Shown in pieces: positions 13,021-23,900 of a stretch of 64,000 nucleotides of DNA. Numbering within the stretch: position 1 is the stretch's first letter; each line of letters begins with the position of its first letter. Both the position numbers and the translations under genes were made by a program. The notes below the pieces were generated by a model, which did not search any database, was not told the origin of the DNA, and worked only from the letters and a program-made list of their open reading frames with translations. The stretch lies in NCBI RefSeq assembly GCF_051020955.1, contig NC_135014.1, positions 39,016,742 through 39,080,741 on the forward strand, in the 5' to 3' direction. Origin of the DNA: Megalopta genalis (Eukaryota; Arthropoda; Insecta; Hymenoptera; Halictidae).

Positions 13021-13817
13021 TAACCCTTTTCATTCAGAACTATTTCAGAATTAGAATTCAAAGAATTGTCATACGACTTAATCCTGTTCTTTTTATTACA
13101 TAAAATAAGTACTAATTTTGTGAACTGTTTATACAGAATGAAAATGTGTTTTGCAAAGCAAAAAGGTAATTGGGTAATCAAGAAGATGCATGGATGAAAC
13201 AATACCTTATTTTAAGAAACAAATAGAGCTGTTCAATTGTATTTTTTTAATGTTCTAACAATACTGTTCTATTACATTTTCTATAAAAATATGTTAGTTG
13301 AATAAGCTTATTATTAAAGAGTAGTTTAGTATAAATATAATTTTTGCAACTATAACCTTAATTTTTGTTTACTTTTTAATAACACATCTCCTATGTATCT
13401 ATTTTAAAATTTATTACGTTAACATTAGCACATGCAATTTTACCCAATTTTGATCATATATGGATCATCCACCAGTGGATTTGGATAAATCTGTGATTCA
13501 GATCAAACCGACGTAAAATTAATTACGAAATAAAGTACATGAAACCATCACTATTATAATATACATTGATTTTTAATGTATTTTTATTGTTATAAGTTAC
13601 ACATAATTTAAAATGTCTATTAAAATGGCTAACTAAGTAAAAGTTTATGCATTTATTGTAGCTGTGAATTTTTTAAATAAAGGGAAGCGTGTATATTAAC
13701 AAAAATCAGTAGTATAATACTTTTCCTATATTAGAATGACAAGAAACTTTTTACTGAACAAAATAAATGTTTGCTTGCTTCTCATTTTTATAAAGTTGTC
13801 CATGAAAGTATGAATTT
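13021..13817. other. AT-rich non-coding block
   Basis: No supported gene, repeat array or RNA. Confidence 0.5.
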
Positions 13818-13845
13818 GCATAAAAATCTGCAGTCTGGCAATCAG
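13818..13845 (+). repeat. Dispersed CCGCAGTCTA-family repeat copy
   Basis: GCATAAAAATCTGCAGTCTG matches the motif closely and is followed by an ATA-rich simple tract (13858-13905). Confidence 0.6.
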
Positions 13846-14458
13846 TTTAATTAACTATAATATATAATAATAATATAATATAATTATAATATAATAACTT
13901 AATCATATCTATGTCTAGGTAATTAAAAAATGTTTCTATGCAATTTAAAATATAATTAAAAATACCTGATCCAGAATTACAAAAATTATCAAGTATTGCA
14001 AATCAACCGACAGCAATTTATTCAAATTGTATGTGGTTGTATGGACAATTGCATATAAATGAACGAAGGTGATAGAAAGCAGCCGCCAAAATTCTATTTT
14101 ATAATAACAATGAGGGAATGAGACAAAAAATAGTTTCAGTACCAGACTTCCTAGTAGGTTGTTGATGTATGCGTAGATAGGACTTGCTCTCAGGTTAATT
14201 ATAATCCATTCTGCCCACAATTGTATCGTTCGAAGCTCTCAAGGAAAAATACCACCAGAGAAGAAAATTTTATCGGTGATCTCGAAAATCGAAAACAGGT
14301 AGCGGCGAACCTTTCTTCTCGGTGGCTCGACTAATTATGAGATAATTGTATTAATGGACCATCTGATAGTCGGCTACTACAAAGACTGGTCACAAAGTGG
14401 AGTATCTACTTTTGTGGGATAGTTCGATTAGGAGGGTGGAGAACATTCTACCATTCGG
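13846..14458. other. AT-rich block grading into mixed sequence
   Basis: Begins with an ATAATATAATATA simple tract (13858-13905). The 91-codon minus frame (13945-14220) is hydrophobic and unrecognised. No other structure was seen. Confidence 0.4.
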
Positions 14459-14507
14459 AAACCGACTAGGTACATACCTCGACCGACTAGGTACATACCT
14501 AGCCTAC
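14459..14507. repeat. Two-copy 21-bp tandem repeat
   Basis: ACCGACTAGGTACATACCT occurs twice in succession, separated by CG, followed by a partial third (AGCCTACCTA). Confidence 0.85.
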
Positions 14508-15083
14508 CTATGTTCTCAGCGAGGTCCCTACCATAGAAATGTACTTTTATCCACGGCGGATAGTCTCCTGCAATCGAGAATCTGAATCCAATGATTCACT
14601 GAATTTCAATGGCTTGGGAAGGAATACTAGATTAGAAACAAAAGTAATTAGTGCAGTAATGTTGAAAAAGTATTCGAAGAAGCTAAATAGATAATAGTTT
14701 TATGAATTTTTATACATTTGTATGTAAAAGTTCTTATATCAGTATTAATACTCCAACTAGCTTACGAAGTTTATTATTAATGTTATATCTACAGTGTCTT
14801 TGTTATTAAAAAACAAACGGATTAAGTTAAGTCATGACTAATTTCAGTAACAATTTAGAACCGAAATAGAAACTGTAATAGAAAACTAATTTACTGCTAA
14901 TACTGATATATATATATATATATTTTTATATATATTTTCACAATTTTCATTATAATACAATCATAAATCAGTACTTATTTATTTTTAGCAGATTCCGTTT
15001 TACAAATTGTAAACGCTGTCATTTCTTAATTTTTGTAATTAAGCCCTGATCTACGATTATATAATTTTAGTTCAAGCGATCAA
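14508..15083. other. AT-rich block with a TA microsatellite
   Basis: Mostly featureless; an uninterrupted (TA)n of about 16 bp lies near 14907-14923. Confidence 0.5.
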
Positions 15084-15373
15084 TTAACCCGAGAAAGATA
15101 ACCTACGTCGCAGAGGCGCCTGCGAAGACTGTTGATTTTTGTTAATTTTTCATAGAGGTCTAGTGATTTAAGTTTAAAATTACTTAAAATATAAAAAAAT
15201 ATAATATAAATGCATTTTATTTTTACAATAATGCCAAACCTTTAAAATGACTAGATTAACTTAAATAAATATCCATTGTTAGTATAAAATTGACGCCTTA
15301 GAAAAGCATGCGCCTCTGAAGCGTATGGTTATCTTTTACGTACGTTGTCATATGGTTATCTTTCTAGGGTTAA
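15084..15373. mobile_element. Non-autonomous piggyBac-type element (MITE)
   Basis: The 290-bp block is bounded by TTAA at 15084-15087 and 15370-15373. Read inward, the left end is TTAACCCGAGAAAGATAACC and the right end (minus strand) TTAACCCTAGAAAGATAACC, differing at one base in 20. The right end then carries ACGTACGT and a second AAAGATAACCAT block, and both ends carry a GCAGAGGCGC / TCAGAGGCGC subterminal motif. CCCTAGAAAGATA next to TTAA, with subterminal repeats, is the hallmark of the moth-type piggyBac terminus. The interior is about 200 bp of A/T-rich sequence with no transposase frame, so mobility would need a transposase from elsewhere. The high end identity suggests it is younger than most debris here. 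Confidence 0.88.
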
Positions 15374-16190
15374 TTTGAAGCGACAGTGCACATAACGTTG
15401 CACCACTCATTTTATAAGCAGTAAAAATAGGTATTTAGAAGCCGATTTGCCGACAATGTTATTTTAACCGAAATATGTATCTTCGGACACCGCACTTAAT
15501 CCTCGAAGGCCAAGGTTAAATCCTCGCTAATGGCAAACGAGTTACTCGTAAACGACAATCTCAGAATTCCCCATGGGAAAACCATGTTTAAAGATTTATT
15601 CGTGGCTTAGGAAGTTGGAAAACGGTTGCTCGTCGTGCGTGTAGGAACAAAGTAGGTATATATGTATAGACGACCCATTTTGTCCTAAATAAATCGGGCG
15701 ACTTTTAGGCGGTCCAAATATTGTCGCATCAATTAAAGCGTCCATCGACCCGGAGCTTTCTTCTCGGCGTGTTTGTGGGTATGGGAGCCTGGCGCCATGT
15801 CCTCCGAATGGTAATTCCTTCTTTTTTTCCCCGGACCCTTTGTTATTTAATCTTTTCCGGAAAGGAAGTGAACTTAAAATCGTGTATACAGTGGCTCTGA
15901 CAAGTTTCCGTCAGTCATATTAGATCCTCGTCCACACTGTTCACAAAGCGAACATCTACGCACGGAATATTTTATGTATAGTGCTGACGTCATATTCAAA
16001 TAATAAGTCAGAGAAATACTTATACTTTTCAATTTGGTTACTTGGGTGCTATACTTCCTCAGTTACTGATGGATATATTTCTATTAAGTCACGAATTACT
16101 TCACATTTTCCTATTATATTTTTATATTTTTAGTTATTACAGTCAATGTACGCGACGCTGTTTTATCAGCACCATGTCTTACTAAAGAAA
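15374..16190. other. Non-coding block, GC-richer at 15480-15930
   Basis: Between about 15480 and 15930 the sequence is less AT-rich and non-repetitive. No open frame above 60 codons or credible splice pair was seen. It could be a regulatory island. Confidence 0.35.
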
Positions 16191-16690
16191 AAAATTGTTT
16201 AAGTGCAATTCACAATTTCAAAATTTGTAATGTGCGGTAACACATGTCTGAGTCACATCAAGTTAAAATTTGTATCAAAAATAAAATTTCGCAAAAAATG
16301 TCAGGAAGAATCTTTTTATTATTCTTCAATGAAGCGGGAATCTTTTACTATCACGCAAGAAATTGAACATTGCAAGATTGAACAAAGTCGTGCAATAAAT
16401 TGTGATGTTTATGGGTGCCCTAACCGTCGGCGTTCTTCGTACATCACAATGTGCAATAAATTGTAGCGTGGCACGAACGCTTAAAATGTGAAAACGAGCC
16501 AAAAGCGGTGTCCTTTAGTGATTTCCGAAAAATCGACGTCTCAAGTGATCCGTGACCGTCGTGGATGTGTTGTTGATAGATTTTTACGGCACCGAAAGTG
16601 TTTCTGCTCCTCCTTCCGTTTTCCGCCTCTTGATTTATTCCTCTCGGCCGGGCAGAGACGGCTGTTCTACATTATGGTGTACAACTGAAA
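16191..16690. other. Mixed block with short direct and inverted repeats
   Basis: GTGCAATAAATTGT occurs at about 16391 and again about 59 bp later. Between the copies TTGTGATGT and ACATCACAA form a 9-bp inverted repeat around a GC-rich spacer. Two plus frames (87 and 66 codons) are unrecognised; the first is Lys/Ser/Cys-rich. Confidence 0.35.
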
Positions 16691-16890
16691 CTCTGCTACA
16701 AGTCTGAACTTCAATTTTATTGTAAAATATTCGCTGGAAATCGGCGCAGAATTTTCTGTTTACGTTCTGTTAATCGTCGTAGTCCGAAATGTAATATACG
16801 ATTTTCGCATAATTATAACCATTTTGAATAACAATAAGCAGACATAACAAAGAAAGTGAACTCACAGATGGAATTACATTTGTCAAAGTG

Positions 16891-16955
16891 TTAGAAATTA
16901 TTTGGACATGATTCATCAGGATAGGACATTTGGACAGATTTATCAGGATATACGA
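16891..16955. repeat. Two-copy tandem repeat of about 29 bp
   Basis: TTTGGACATGATTCATCAGG is followed by TTTGGACAGATTTATCAGG, both leading into a similar ATA/AGG tail. Confidence 0.65.
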
Positions 16956-16973
16956 ATACACTTTGAAAAGAAA

Positions 16974-17092
16974 ATATTTTATATTTTGTTAAGAAAAACT
17001 CTCGATAAGAAATAATATAGATTTTGTTAAAGAAGATATTCTTTGATAAGGGAAAATTTAGATTTTGTAGCGAAAGACACTCGTTAATCTAT
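16974..17092. repeat. Three-copy degenerate tandem repeat of about 40 bp
   Basis: TATTTTGTTAAGAAAAACTC, GATTTTGTTAAAGAAGATAT and GATTTTGTAGCGAAAGACAC start three successive units, each continuing with a TCGATAAG/TTGATAAG/TCGTTAAT-like word. Confidence 0.65.
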
Positions 17093-17364
17093 AAATGTAA
17101 ATTATAGATTAATATTCTATTCTATCTATATAGATTAATTTTCTGCTTTGTAAATAAAGTTAAGAATAAAACAAAATAATGAATAACATAAGTATGAATT
17201 GCAACTTATTGGAAATATCTGGTAATGAAAAAGAACATGCAATATTAAAGAATACTATTCCTAACTCAATGTTTTAGAAACGTATGAATATGCCCTTACG
17301 ATTAGAATATTTATGAAATTGATGAAATGATAAATAATTTAACACCAGGCAAATTGTGGTAATG
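17093..17364. other. AT-rich non-coding block
   Basis: Nothing beyond local A/T simple sequence, e.g. repeated TATAGATTAAT words at 17100-17140. Confidence 0.5.
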
Positions 17365-17680
17365 CAGAGTTGGGCAAAAAGTGATCTGATTAACGATTAA
17401 AAATGATAACTCGTTAGTTATTAAAAATCATTACACATAATAGTAATACCTATAATAATTAAGGAGTTATAATCGTGTAGACGTTATGCATCACAATTTT
17501 CAACTTTTACTTCACAAACTTAATTTTTTTTTAAATTATAAATTCGTCGTTAATATAATTTATTGAGCTGAAAATAATACAATAGTATTTTTGAATTCTT
17601 TAAATATTTCCATTGTTTTGTATTTGATCTACTAATTTTTATCATAAACGCATAAAAACCGCAGTCTATTAATAACTATC
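17365..17680 (+). mobile_element. hAT-like end plus dispersed-motif tail (old element)
   Basis: CAGAGTTGGGCAAAAAGTGA begins at 17365 and is followed by CTGATTAACGATTAA; a near-identical start occurs at 35257. CAGAGTTGGGCAAA resembles hAT-family terminal inverted repeats. About 290 bp downstream, CATAAAAACCGCAGTCTATT (17651-17670) is a clean copy of the dispersed motif, again as in the 35-kb copy. No matching inverted end was found, so the class assignment is tentative and the joined element is inference. Confidence 0.5.
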
Positions 17681-17699
17681 CAAATTAAAGAAAAAATAA

Positions 17700-18070
17700 A
17701 TTCTATTCACTCTAGCAGCAGTCTCTTGTGGTAAAGGCGGGGAACACGTTCTCACGAGTGAGCCTAAAATATTTCTCGTTCGGACTATGAAATGGTCAAA
17801 GGAAGAGCGAAAAGGAGACAAAAACGGATGGGAGAAACAGCAATTCAAACTGTCGTGACCAGCGTGGAGTGTCCATTAAAGCCGGCGTGGCAGGAGTGTC
17901 CTTCCCGTCGGAAGTCCCGGAAAATTGACGCTCCGTGTGTATGTGTACATACGCGCAGGAACAGGATGAGAAGGGCAAGGCCCACGTTGAAATCCGAGGC
18001 CACCACAAGACGAGAAACAGATTTCGAGAACGGAACGCTACGTTTCCGCGGGAAATTCCATTGATCTCTC
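17700..18070. other. GC-rich island
   Basis: Higher GC than its flanks, open on both strands (90 codons + from 17792, 70 codons - to 17796), Arg/Lys-rich on plus and Ser/Phe-rich on minus, as expected for mirror frames. No splice pair or family was recognised. Confidence 0.35.
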
Positions 18071-18293
18071 TACCATTACTCTACCGTTCCACAGATTGAA
18101 ACGTTATACTGTTGGAACTGCTATAAATCTCCAGGTCTTTAACTAGCAGCCGAGGTGAACACGAACATCTTCGTTCAGTCGCTGCTTTATTTAGCTGTTT
18201 CGTTCATGTTCGTTGGATTAAATGAATTCTTAGACGCAGATTATTTCGGCAAAATGTGTCTGCATTTAAACAAAAGAAATGAACTCGAGATCT

Positions 18294-18325
18294 TATAATT
18301 AAACTGCAGATTTTATACATTTATG
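18294..18325 (-). repeat. Dispersed CCGCAGTCTA-family repeat copy, inverted
   Basis: On the minus strand ATGTATAAAATCTGCAGTTT runs into AATTATAAG, matching the motif and its usual TAATTATAA tail. Confidence 0.55.
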
Positions 18326-18469
18326 ACAGAAATAGGTACAAGTTTTCCAGAGAAGAAAAAGTGAAAGAATTAAAGAGTATCGGTACATTGCTTCGAATCT
18401 ATTATAATTATTGATGAAAGGAGGAAGTTCCGAAGTGACTTCTGAATTCGCGCAACAAATGCAGTGTAC

Positions 18470-18507
18470 TTTTATTTTGTATAGAAGTTCGCAGTCTAAT
18501 TATAACA
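18470..18507 (+). repeat. Dispersed CCGCAGTCTA-family repeat copy
   Basis: TTTGTATAGAAGTTCGCAGT followed by CTAATTATAAC. It lies about 175 bp from the inverted copy at 18294, so the two face each other. Confidence 0.55.
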
Positions 18508-19140
18508 ATACGACCGACTTACACGACTATCTGTAAGAAATGCCTTAATTACGTACAGTCGCCACAGAAAGTACGTTAACGCCTTTTCAAAGGGAATAAC
18601 TTTTTTAAAACTGGTTCAAAGGACTTGAATATTTTTTAGATGGACTAGTTTTCTGTGGAATGAGTATACAAAAAGTTTTTTAGATTGCGATTGATTGAGA
18701 TGATAAAAAAAATTAAAAAATGATGTTTTCCAACTTTTTTAACTGAGCCTATAACGTGAATTTAGAAAATGCATTTTGTGGATCTCGATAACTTATATGC
18801 ATGCTTGATGATAAAATTGTTGTTATTAAACGAAATATGAAAATAATTAAAACCATACAGTACAATTACAATAACTTACATACTTTTCAAAGAGATTACA
18901 ATAGTTAACCGGTTAAGACCCATTATCCGTTCGAGCTCAAATTTTGCACAGATTTTTGTTCATTAATTGGAATCAGTCCGAAGAGTGATACAACAAACAT
19001 TCCTAAAAAAAATCTCGGTCAAAAGCAAATAAGGGCCACCGAACGTGCACAAACTAGAATGTGTTTTCTGAAAATCGTATGAAAGACGAAAGAATTTTCA
19101 AGATTTCCCAAAATGATGGAAGACATTTCCTGCGTTCTCC
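18508..19140. other. AT-rich non-coding block
   Basis: Nothing supported. TTAACCGGTTAAGACCC at 18905 has the TTAACCGGTTA start seen in the foldback element at 63.3 kb but lacks the rest. Confidence 0.4.
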
Positions 19141-20060
19141 GTTTCACAGTGCCTCGGCTGACAGCCACGTGTAGTCTCCGATCCAATAATAATTGCTTCC
19201 AGCTCTATGCATAATTGATTACAGCGTGAAGTCGGAGCTAGGCGACTGGACGAGGAGATTATACAGTCGGGAAGGTTTCTTTGGTGGAAGGAAAAGTCGT
19301 GTAGGGCGGAGCGCGGTGGCCATAAAGGATCTTTCAGCGCGAAAGAGTATGTCGTTCGCGCGCCTTAAATCTCGTGGAAATCGTGGTCGTAAAGACCGGC
19401 GTCCACGGAGCGGCCGACTCATTTACAAATTTTCAATTCAACCGGCTTGAATTTCAAAACGGATCGGCCTGGCCCCGAAGGGCCCCGCAACGTCCATAGA
19501 TTACTACATTCTTTTTCTCCGCTTGTCCCGAAGGCTCCCACGAGCCGGTTGTACGAATAAAAGCGGAAAGAAGGACGGCGAGATCAGTCGTTGCCCGCGC
19601 GGAAACGGGACGGAGCGATTCGAACGGGCCACGCGACTCCTCTTCTCTCGTGGCAATGATCGTAAATCCAGCGGCAGCTCCGTAGACTACTACCCTGCTC
19701 GTTACTCGGCCTCGGGGTTGAATTTAGAGATCACGATACTCCGGAGAGCCGCTATTACCGGCAGATCTTCGAAATTCGCTCGCTGCCGGCTCCTACGGGG
19801 AGATTTTCGGAGATTCTTCGCTCGAGATACTCGCGGTGCCCTCCTTTCGGCGAGCGACAATCGTAATTGCAATCTCTAATCTCACATAATGACTTCACCG
19901 GCCTGTTCTCACGATCCTACCGAGCAACTGTGCTGTGGTTGTTACCTGTCCGATGGCAAAATTGTCCGACCCTGGAGGAGCTGTTTCGAACGAGTGATGG
20001 TAAATATGGGAAAACGACCGAATTATGGTTTTCTGTACACATTCAGTGCTCGTTAATTGT
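19141..20060. other. Large GC-rich island
   Basis: The longest GC- and CpG-rich island in the left half. Plus-strand frames of 85 codons (19193-19450), 118 codons (19523-19879) and 74 codons (19867-20091) are open, all Arg/Ser/Gly-rich with no motif I recognise. No donor or acceptor joins them well. Alternatives are an unmethylated promoter-like island, an untranslated exon, or an enhancer. Confidence 0.35.
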
Positions 20061-20219
20061 TATTTATAGAAATCGTGTCAGCACGTACTGATTTAACATA
20101 ATTTTTACCGACATTCTGTATTGTACAATTTACCGAATTTATTTTGTAACGATTATGGCGAAAGTCGAGAAATGATGATATAGAATACGTAGATCATAAA
20201 AAATAATTTTATTAAAAAT

Positions 20220-20325
20220 TGTTAAAAGATGTCCTTTAACGCTTTTGGAAAAAATAGTGTTAAATTAAAATCATTAATATGTGTCTCTTGACAGCTTCGG
20301 TAGAAATAGTGTTAAGAAAAGAAAC
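20220..20325. repeat. Two-copy diverged repeat
   Basis: GATGTCCTTTAACGCTTTTG...AAATAGTGTTAA (from 20228) and GTGTCTCTTGACAGCTTCGG...AAATAGTGTTAA (from 20281) are similar in order and spacing, suggesting an old local duplication. Confidence 0.5.
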
Positions 20326-20690
20326 CAACGTTCCAATGAATCGTAATCGTATGGTTCGTTGATTTGGACGGCACATTCGGAATAGGTGAAAGAACTCCAA
20401 TCAGTTGAATTAATCATAAAATGAATGACACATTATATGAAACTGTTGGAGATCATCATTATCTTCTACTTTTTGTTTCTGAGATTATGGCAAATAAGCT
20501 ACTTACACAGATTTAAATCTAGGTCCGAAAGCAGGCATAACAAGATTTCGAAAAACTAATAATTTCGTAGCCAGTTAGCCTGGAACCGTCCCTTAATATC
20601 CATAAAATCCTGATCTCAATGAGCAGAAGTTGTTCACACTGAAACTAGGCAAGCGGTTTTCGAAACAAGAATGGTTAGGTGTACGACCTG
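20326..20690. other. Non-coding block
   Basis: No frames or repeats of note. Confidence 0.45.
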
Positions 20691-21135
20691 CTGCTTTTTC
20701 AACGTTTCCCGGAGTAAAAAACTGTCCCTTGAGACTGACGGCGTAGCGTACGGCCTACGGACTAGCATCCCTTCTGGGCCTCAATCGTTTAGGCCCGGAT
20801 GATAGACGATAGGACTGGAAACTTACGCCCTAAGAAGTGTCCCATAAACCATCAACGAATCAGCGACGGTGAGCTGGTTGCCGGGCCGGTAACGGTTTTA
20901 CCTGCGCACCAGTTTTCAGGGGCCTGACCTAGCTCGCTCGTCGATCACGGATATTTGGGGCAGGACTCCTTTTCGATGCGATATCATTCAACGACTTTTC
21001 TACCTGCATCCCTGCTACTCTTCTTCCTCTTCTTCGCGTGGGGACGAGAAAACTTGATCTAGATATAACGGGTGGTATAAAGCGACTAGATTCTAGGTAC
21101 TGGTTGATTACTCGTCGATTTTTGAGAATTTTCAA
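20691..21135. other. GC-rich island
   Basis: GC- and CpG-rich, non-repetitive. A donor-like GACG/GTGAGC occurs near 20869, without a good acceptor upstream. The 73-codon minus frame (20929-21150) is unrecognised. Candidate regulatory or untranslated exon sequence. Confidence 0.3.
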
Positions 21136-21325
21136 TGTTGAGCTTGTCACGGTCTTCGGTTGAACTGTGAGTTTAACAACGAATCTAACGAGTTGATTTC
21201 ACATCTTTTATTTTGAAGTTGTCGAAGTTATAGACACTTTCATGTAAAATAACTGTTTACGTAGGAAATGGTTGAAGAAATTTCTTAATCCTGGCATACG
21301 TTATAATGAAAACGACGTAAGATCT

Positions 21326-21432
21326 AAATCATAATTACTATTTATATCGTCACGTTTACAAATATTTGATTTTTAGGACGTATGTCGTTGGATCACCCCT
21401 TATACAGAAATTTTATTAGTCGCATTTCAAAA
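21326..21432 (+). repeat. Direct repeat, first copy (376-bp spacing)
   Basis: Contains AATTACTATTTA, CAAATATTTG and then GTCGTTGGATCACCCCTTAT at 21384. The same words occur in the same order 376 bp later. A weaker third version (CATTGGATCACATTTCGAAA) lies near 21608 between them. Confidence 0.8.
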
Positions 21433-21701
21433 TAGTCGCGGCTTTTACGAGTGAATAAATTTCAATTGCGATAGTTCCGATCAATGTTTCTAATATTTCT
21501 AACTCTATGTAAATATATTTACATAAATATATTTTTATACGATAACAATTTTTAGACAATTATTATAGTTAAATGAAGAAGTATTTTCTAATTCTTTCTA
21601 CTTACATCATTGGATCACATTTCGAAACAGATGCGACCTTTAAAAGTAAGTAAAACTCCGGCATAATATTTCTCAACAATTCTGATCATTTTTAATCGAT
21701 T

Positions 21702-21808
21702 AAATAATTACTATTTACATAGTTACATAATCAAATATTTGCTAATTTTTAGGGCGCACGTCGTTGGATCACCCCTTATATAGAACGTCCACACGTCATA
21801 TTTCAAAG
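21702..21808 (+). repeat. Direct repeat, second copy (376-bp spacing)
   Basis: Matches 21326-21432, with the identical GTCGTTGGATCACCCCTTAT at 21760. After the core the two copies stay alignable for about 30 bp (CATTTCAAAA against CATATTTCAAAG) and then diverge. It may be a tandem duplication or two insertions of one element. Confidence 0.8.
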
Positions 21809-22330
21809 ATCTTTTTAAGTCTTCCTCTGATTCGGCTATGCTAACAACAGGGCGAAGAAGAGGAAATGAACGGTAGAAAAGCCCTCTCTATTCGACTCGC
21901 CCGTCGCCCCAAAATCACGTCGAAGTTAGAATCAAGGTTTTATGCTATCCCGGCTAAAGCTACCGTGTACGTGAACAATGCAGAGCACAATGATCCCCTT
22001 TACGACCTGAATTTCATCCCTTGACGAATTTCCGCGACCCGGCGCGTACCTGCAAACTAGAAATTCTGTTGTCCCTCGGGAAGGGAGAAAAAAAAACGCA
22101 CCGACGCGCGACGCGACGCAAGCTTGCGTGCTTCTGATCACGAATATGTAATTAATGTACTCGTTAAAATATCTCATGATGTCGTGTAAGTAATTTCCGT
22201 GTAGCCGCGTGTCACGGACAACGCAGGTCGACATTTTATTGACACATTAATTCGGAACTTTCGTTACGCGCACTGCAGCACGTATTCGAACGTATTCGGT
22301 GACGTATTCATCAGTGAAAGAAATACAAGT
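21809..22330. other. GC-richer island
   Basis: CpG-rich with ACGCGCGACGCGACGC near 22105. A 100-codon minus frame (21932-22234) is unrecognised. No splice pair was found. Confidence 0.35.
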
Positions 22331-23400
22331 CATACGGTGTCATAAAACTGTTGAGAACTTCGTGTGTGCTCTGTAGGAAATATATATTTTATTTAAGGGA
22401 ACATTTTGTGAGAGACAGAATATCTATCTTTTATGTTAATCTTGGAAAATGTTTAGAATTTCAAGGATTCTTTTTGTATAACTTTTTAAAGAACTCTGAA
22501 TTCTTATTGCTTTTCGGTTTTATATCAATGCAGAATTGAATATTGATTTATACAATTTAAATTGTAACAGATCTTTAGATAGAATTTAAATACATAATTT
22601 AAATTGTAACAAATTTTTAATAGAGAATTATTATTATAAATTATTTGAAATAATTTTGAAAAATTTAAATGTATAATTTATAAGAAATAATTTGTATATG
22701 CTTTCGTGTGTTGGAAATAATTGTCTTCCTTTAGAATATTTGACCTTTGAATATAGAATATAGAATGTAAAATGTAGAATGTAGAATATAGAATTTGGAA
22801 TAATTAATCTTCGGTATTTTTGTTCTAACTTTCGAACTACATTCACAAAAATGAAATTAGCAATTGCGATTCTCCAATATCTGAATGCTACGTTATCCAA
22901 ACAAAAGTAAATAAATGAATTCAAGATAAATTAATATTGAGAATCTAGCATTGCAATAAAAACAGAATTAAAAGTATCACTATTCAATAGAAACCATGTT
23001 ACCATTCAAATAATTAATACTTTATAATTGACACGATTTTTTTATGAAATACGAAAATCGAGTATGAATACATTTTATGAAGTAAATTATGCTTGTTTAA
23101 GATCTACGACGTATACAGAGATGACAAAAACAACTGCTATGATAAATCTTTTCTATTCGCGTAATATTATTAAACAAGTTGCTTTGGTATTGCGTCTTTT
23201 ATTGTCGCAATGGCAAAATTAATTGAAAATATCGTATATCAGGGAAAGACAGATCTTGTTAACATAGCTTTTAATTTGTGTTAACAAATTTTCAAATAAC
23301 GAACAATCAGACTCCTTTACCAAAATAGCGAGAGTAAGTATATGATTTACGTAAATGAACAGTGTTATGAAAAACTGATTTGGTTAAACTTAAACAAAAG
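22331..23400. other. AT-rich block with tandem repeats
   Basis: Contains a two-copy 40-bp repeat at 22551-22625 (AATTTAAATTGTAACAGATC against AATTTAAATTGTAACAAATT) and a 7-bp AGAATGT/AGAATAT minisatellite at 22748-22800. Short frames are A/T-driven. Confidence 0.6.
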
Positions 23401-23900
23401 GAAATAGTGGAATGTCGATTTTCAGCCGACGCATCCTAAAAAGGAGAAATGTGAGACGAGATGAGCACCCATGTTGAACCGAAATCCCCAAGACTGCATT
23501 ATTCAGCGTATCGGCTAGGTCAGGCTGTAGCACCGAGTACTCGGTCAAATTAATGGCGAACAAATTACATGGCGAATTTCGACGTACCGATGCTCTGCCC
23601 CAATAAAGAACCGACTCCGAGATACCTTCCGAATATGCAAATGCCGGGCAACGTTGCCGGCCCCGGCACGGGATTCGAAAAAATAAATGTCGAGTAAAAA
23701 ATTGATTACTGGATAATTATGCGTCATACCGTTAGGAACATCCCTACGAACCTTTTTCTCTCCGGCGCTGACGGTATCTTAAAGAGGGGCTTGCTGGTGC
23801 CTCGCGCATCATCAAAGGGGATGAAGGTCTGAACAAATGGGGGACCGTTATGTACGAGCTTACTTCGGTTCAATCAGTGAAGACAGGCATGGCTAAAACT
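23401..23900. other. GC-richer island
   Basis: Non-repetitive. On the minus strand TTCGAATCCCGTGCCGGGG near 23655-23675 looks like a tRNA T-arm, but no D-arm, anticodon arm or acceptor stem can be fitted around it. Confidence 0.35.

Noticed and set aside
12821..13033. Minus frame with GRPKR repeated twice, AT-hook-like
   Set aside because: The second occurrence comes from a small DNA tandem repeat and the frame has no splice or start support.
19523..19879. 118-codon Arg/Ser-rich plus frame as a coding exon
   Set aside because: GC-island composition explains the open frame; no flanking splice consensus or homology.
23640..23730. Minus-strand tRNA suggested by a TTCGAATCCC T-arm-like word
   Set aside because: No A box, anticodon stem or acceptor stem can be fitted.
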